A program made the position numbers and the translations under genes. A stretch of DNA of 5,418 bases from the NCBI GenBank assembly GCA_902827055.1, contig CADEHD010000154.1, forward strand, positions 1 to 5,418. The letters are read 5' to 3'. The notes beneath the pieces are model-generated. The model searched no databases, was not told the origin of the DNA, and worked only from the letters and a program-made list of their open reading frames with translations. The stretch comes from an uncultured Chloroflexota bacterium (GTDB lineage: Bacteria; Chloroflexota; Dehalococcoidia; UBA2979). Each line of letters opens with the position of its first letter. The first letter of the stretch is position 1. This document shows positions 4,650-5,418 of this stretch, one piece after another.

Positions 4650-5077
4650 CTCGCGCGACCCGCGGGCGGCCTCCCGAGTTCCGCACGGCCCGCACCTGCT
4701 ACGACCACCTCGCGGGGCTCCTGGGCGTGGGACTCCACGACGCGCTGGCGCTCGCGGGGGAGATCACGCCGGCCGAACACGACCGCAGCGACATCGAGGT
4801 GAGACCGGGGGGCGGCGAGTTGTTGGCGCTCCTCGGCGTGGCGGCGCTCCCGAGGACGACCACGCGGCGCCTGGCGTACGCCTGCCGTGACCTCACCGAG
4901 CGGCGGGCGCACATCGGCGGGGCGCTGGGCGCGGCGCTCTGCGCGCACGCCCTGGGCGAGGGTTGGGTCGAGCGGATCGCCGGGACGCGCGCACTGCGAA
5001 TCACCGCCCGCGGCATGGAACGCTGCACGCGCCTCGGCATGTTACCCGGCAGCGAGCCGGAGCCGCCTGTCGACTAG
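4640..5077 (+). CDS. Stand-alone ArsR-regulator C-terminal-like domain, no HTH
   Basis: From GTG 4640 this encodes 145 residues. FRTARTCYDHLAGLLGVGLHD (14-34) and TERRAHIGGALGAALCAHAL (86-105), followed by GWVERIAGTRALRIT (108-122), strongly recall the C-terminal half of a subgroup of ArsR-type regulators, where a winged helix of about 90 residues precedes an ARTCYDHLAG...ERRPHLAGALGAAL domain. That winged helix is absent: only 13 residues precede the motif, and the DNA upstream codes for the GNAT protein in another frame. Cysteines are at 20, 82, 101 and 129. The start is uncertain; it overlaps the GNAT stop by 10 bases and has no clear Shine-Dalgarno site, and a further GTG at 4556 is open in frame. 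It overlaps the convergent gltX by four bases. The resemblance is from memory, not a search. Function is unknown; ligand sensing or pairing with another protein is possible. Confidence 0.7.
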   Translation: MALARATRGRPPEFRTARTCYDHLAGLLGVGLHDALALAGEITPAEHDRSDIEVRPGGGELLALLGVAALPRTTTRRLAYACRDLTERRAHIGGALGAALCAHALGEGWVERIAGTRALRITARGMERCTRLGMLPGSEPEPPVD

Positions 5078-5418
5078 GGCGCGTCGCCCTCGAGGAGCGC
5101 GCGTGCCGCATCGATGCGCTCGAGGCATGCCTCGCGACCAATCAGCGCCATCGACTCGAACAGCGGTGGCGTCACGGCGCGGCCGGTCACGCCCACACGG
5201 CAGAGCATGAAGATGTCGCCGGGCTTCTGGCCGAGCTCCTCGGCGGCGGCGCGCAATGCGCCCTCGATCGCCCCGGGCGTCCACTCGGCCGCCATCGCGA
5301 GGAAGCGGCGCGCGCCCTCGATGCCACGGCGGGCCGCGGCAGGGTCGTTGCGGAAGGGCTTCCCGAGCAACGCCTCGCGCGCAGGTGCCACGATCGCGCC
5401 CGTGAAGAAGAAGTCGAC
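5074..5418 (-). CDS. gltX: Glutamyl-tRNA synthetase, C-terminal part (cut by window edge)
   Basis: The minus-strand frame is open to the right edge, so only the last 114 residues are visible; the first codons seen read VDFFFTGAIVAP. It matches the anticodon-binding C-terminal domain of bacterial GluRS, which charges tRNA-Glu (or both tRNA-Glu and tRNA-Gln where a tRNA-dependent amidotransferase is used). Signature segments are a WTPGAIEGALRAAAEELG helix, CRVGVTGRAVTPPLFESM, and the ending LIGREACLERIDAA. The Rossmann catalytic domain (HIGH and KMSKS motifs) must lie beyond 5418. A GTG at 5391 is internal, not a start. The stop TAG shares CTAG with the stop of the rightward gene, so no intergenic terminator can exist; any terminator of gltX must lie within the neighbouring gene. 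Confidence 0.93.
   Translation of the reverse strand, partial: VDFFFTGAIVAPAREALLGKPFRNDPAAARRGIEGARRFLAMAAEWTPGAIEGALRAAAEELGQKPGDIFMLCRVGVTGRAVTPPLFESMALIGREACLERIDAARALLEGDAP

Noticed and set aside
5085..5391. GTG at 5391 as the start of a short independent minus-strand gene.
   Set aside because: The frame continues to the window edge with GluRS-like sequence, so it is the internal part of gltX.

Overview
The window is gene-dense chromosomal DNA with very high G+C and strong G/C bias at third codon positions. It carries eight protein genes, seven complete and one cut by the window edge, and no sign of a mobile element, phage or CRISPR array. The gene set is housekeeping. The MiaA sequence (a GGTGQYVW..EGW..P block and a THR..R.Q.AWF block near the C-terminus) and the general gene content suggest a high-GC Chloroflexota bacterium, perhaps of the Dehalococcoidia. 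A deep-branching actinobacterium is the main alternative, because miaA next to dapF is also common there. This placement is inferred from memory of protein families and was not tested by a search.

Layout. Bases 1-153 hold no supportable gene but contain a strong hairpin (98-125) that fits as terminator of the leftward gene beside it. Bases 154-483 (minus) encode an IscA/HesB-type Fe-S cluster protein. Bases 633-911 (minus) encode a small zinc-ribbon protein of unknown function. A 65-bp divergent gap (912-976) with a 12-bp palindrome and a candidate promoter separates these from a rightward block: tpiA (977-1741), miaA (1776-2735), dapF (2851-3747), a tandem-GNAT protein (3744-4649) and a short protein (4640-5077) resembling the C-terminal part of certain ArsR-type regulators but lacking a DNA-binding domain. 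The minus-strand gltX enters from the right edge and ends tail-to-tail with the last rightward gene, the two stop codons sharing one CTAG.

How the genes relate. tpiA (glycolysis/gluconeogenesis), miaA (tRNA A37 prenylation) and dapF (meso-diaminopimelate/lysine synthesis) do different jobs but lie head to tail. dapF, the GNAT gene and the ArsR-C-like gene overlap by 4 and 10 bases and look like one translationally coupled unit. tpiA, miaA and a possible 23-codon ORF before dapF each have a TANNNT hexamer 6-7 bases before the start codon and no usable Shine-Dalgarno site, which is the signature of leaderless transcripts. The Fe-S gene, dapF and the GNAT gene instead have good Shine-Dalgarno sites.

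The most interesting region is the 115 bases before dapF. It contains a candidate promoter, a candidate leaderless 23-codon leader ORF whose stop codon lies in the dapF Shine-Dalgarno site, and an 18-bp palindrome whose left arm can pair either with its own right arm or with that Shine-Dalgarno site. Together these suggest translational control of dapF, which is a hypothesis only.
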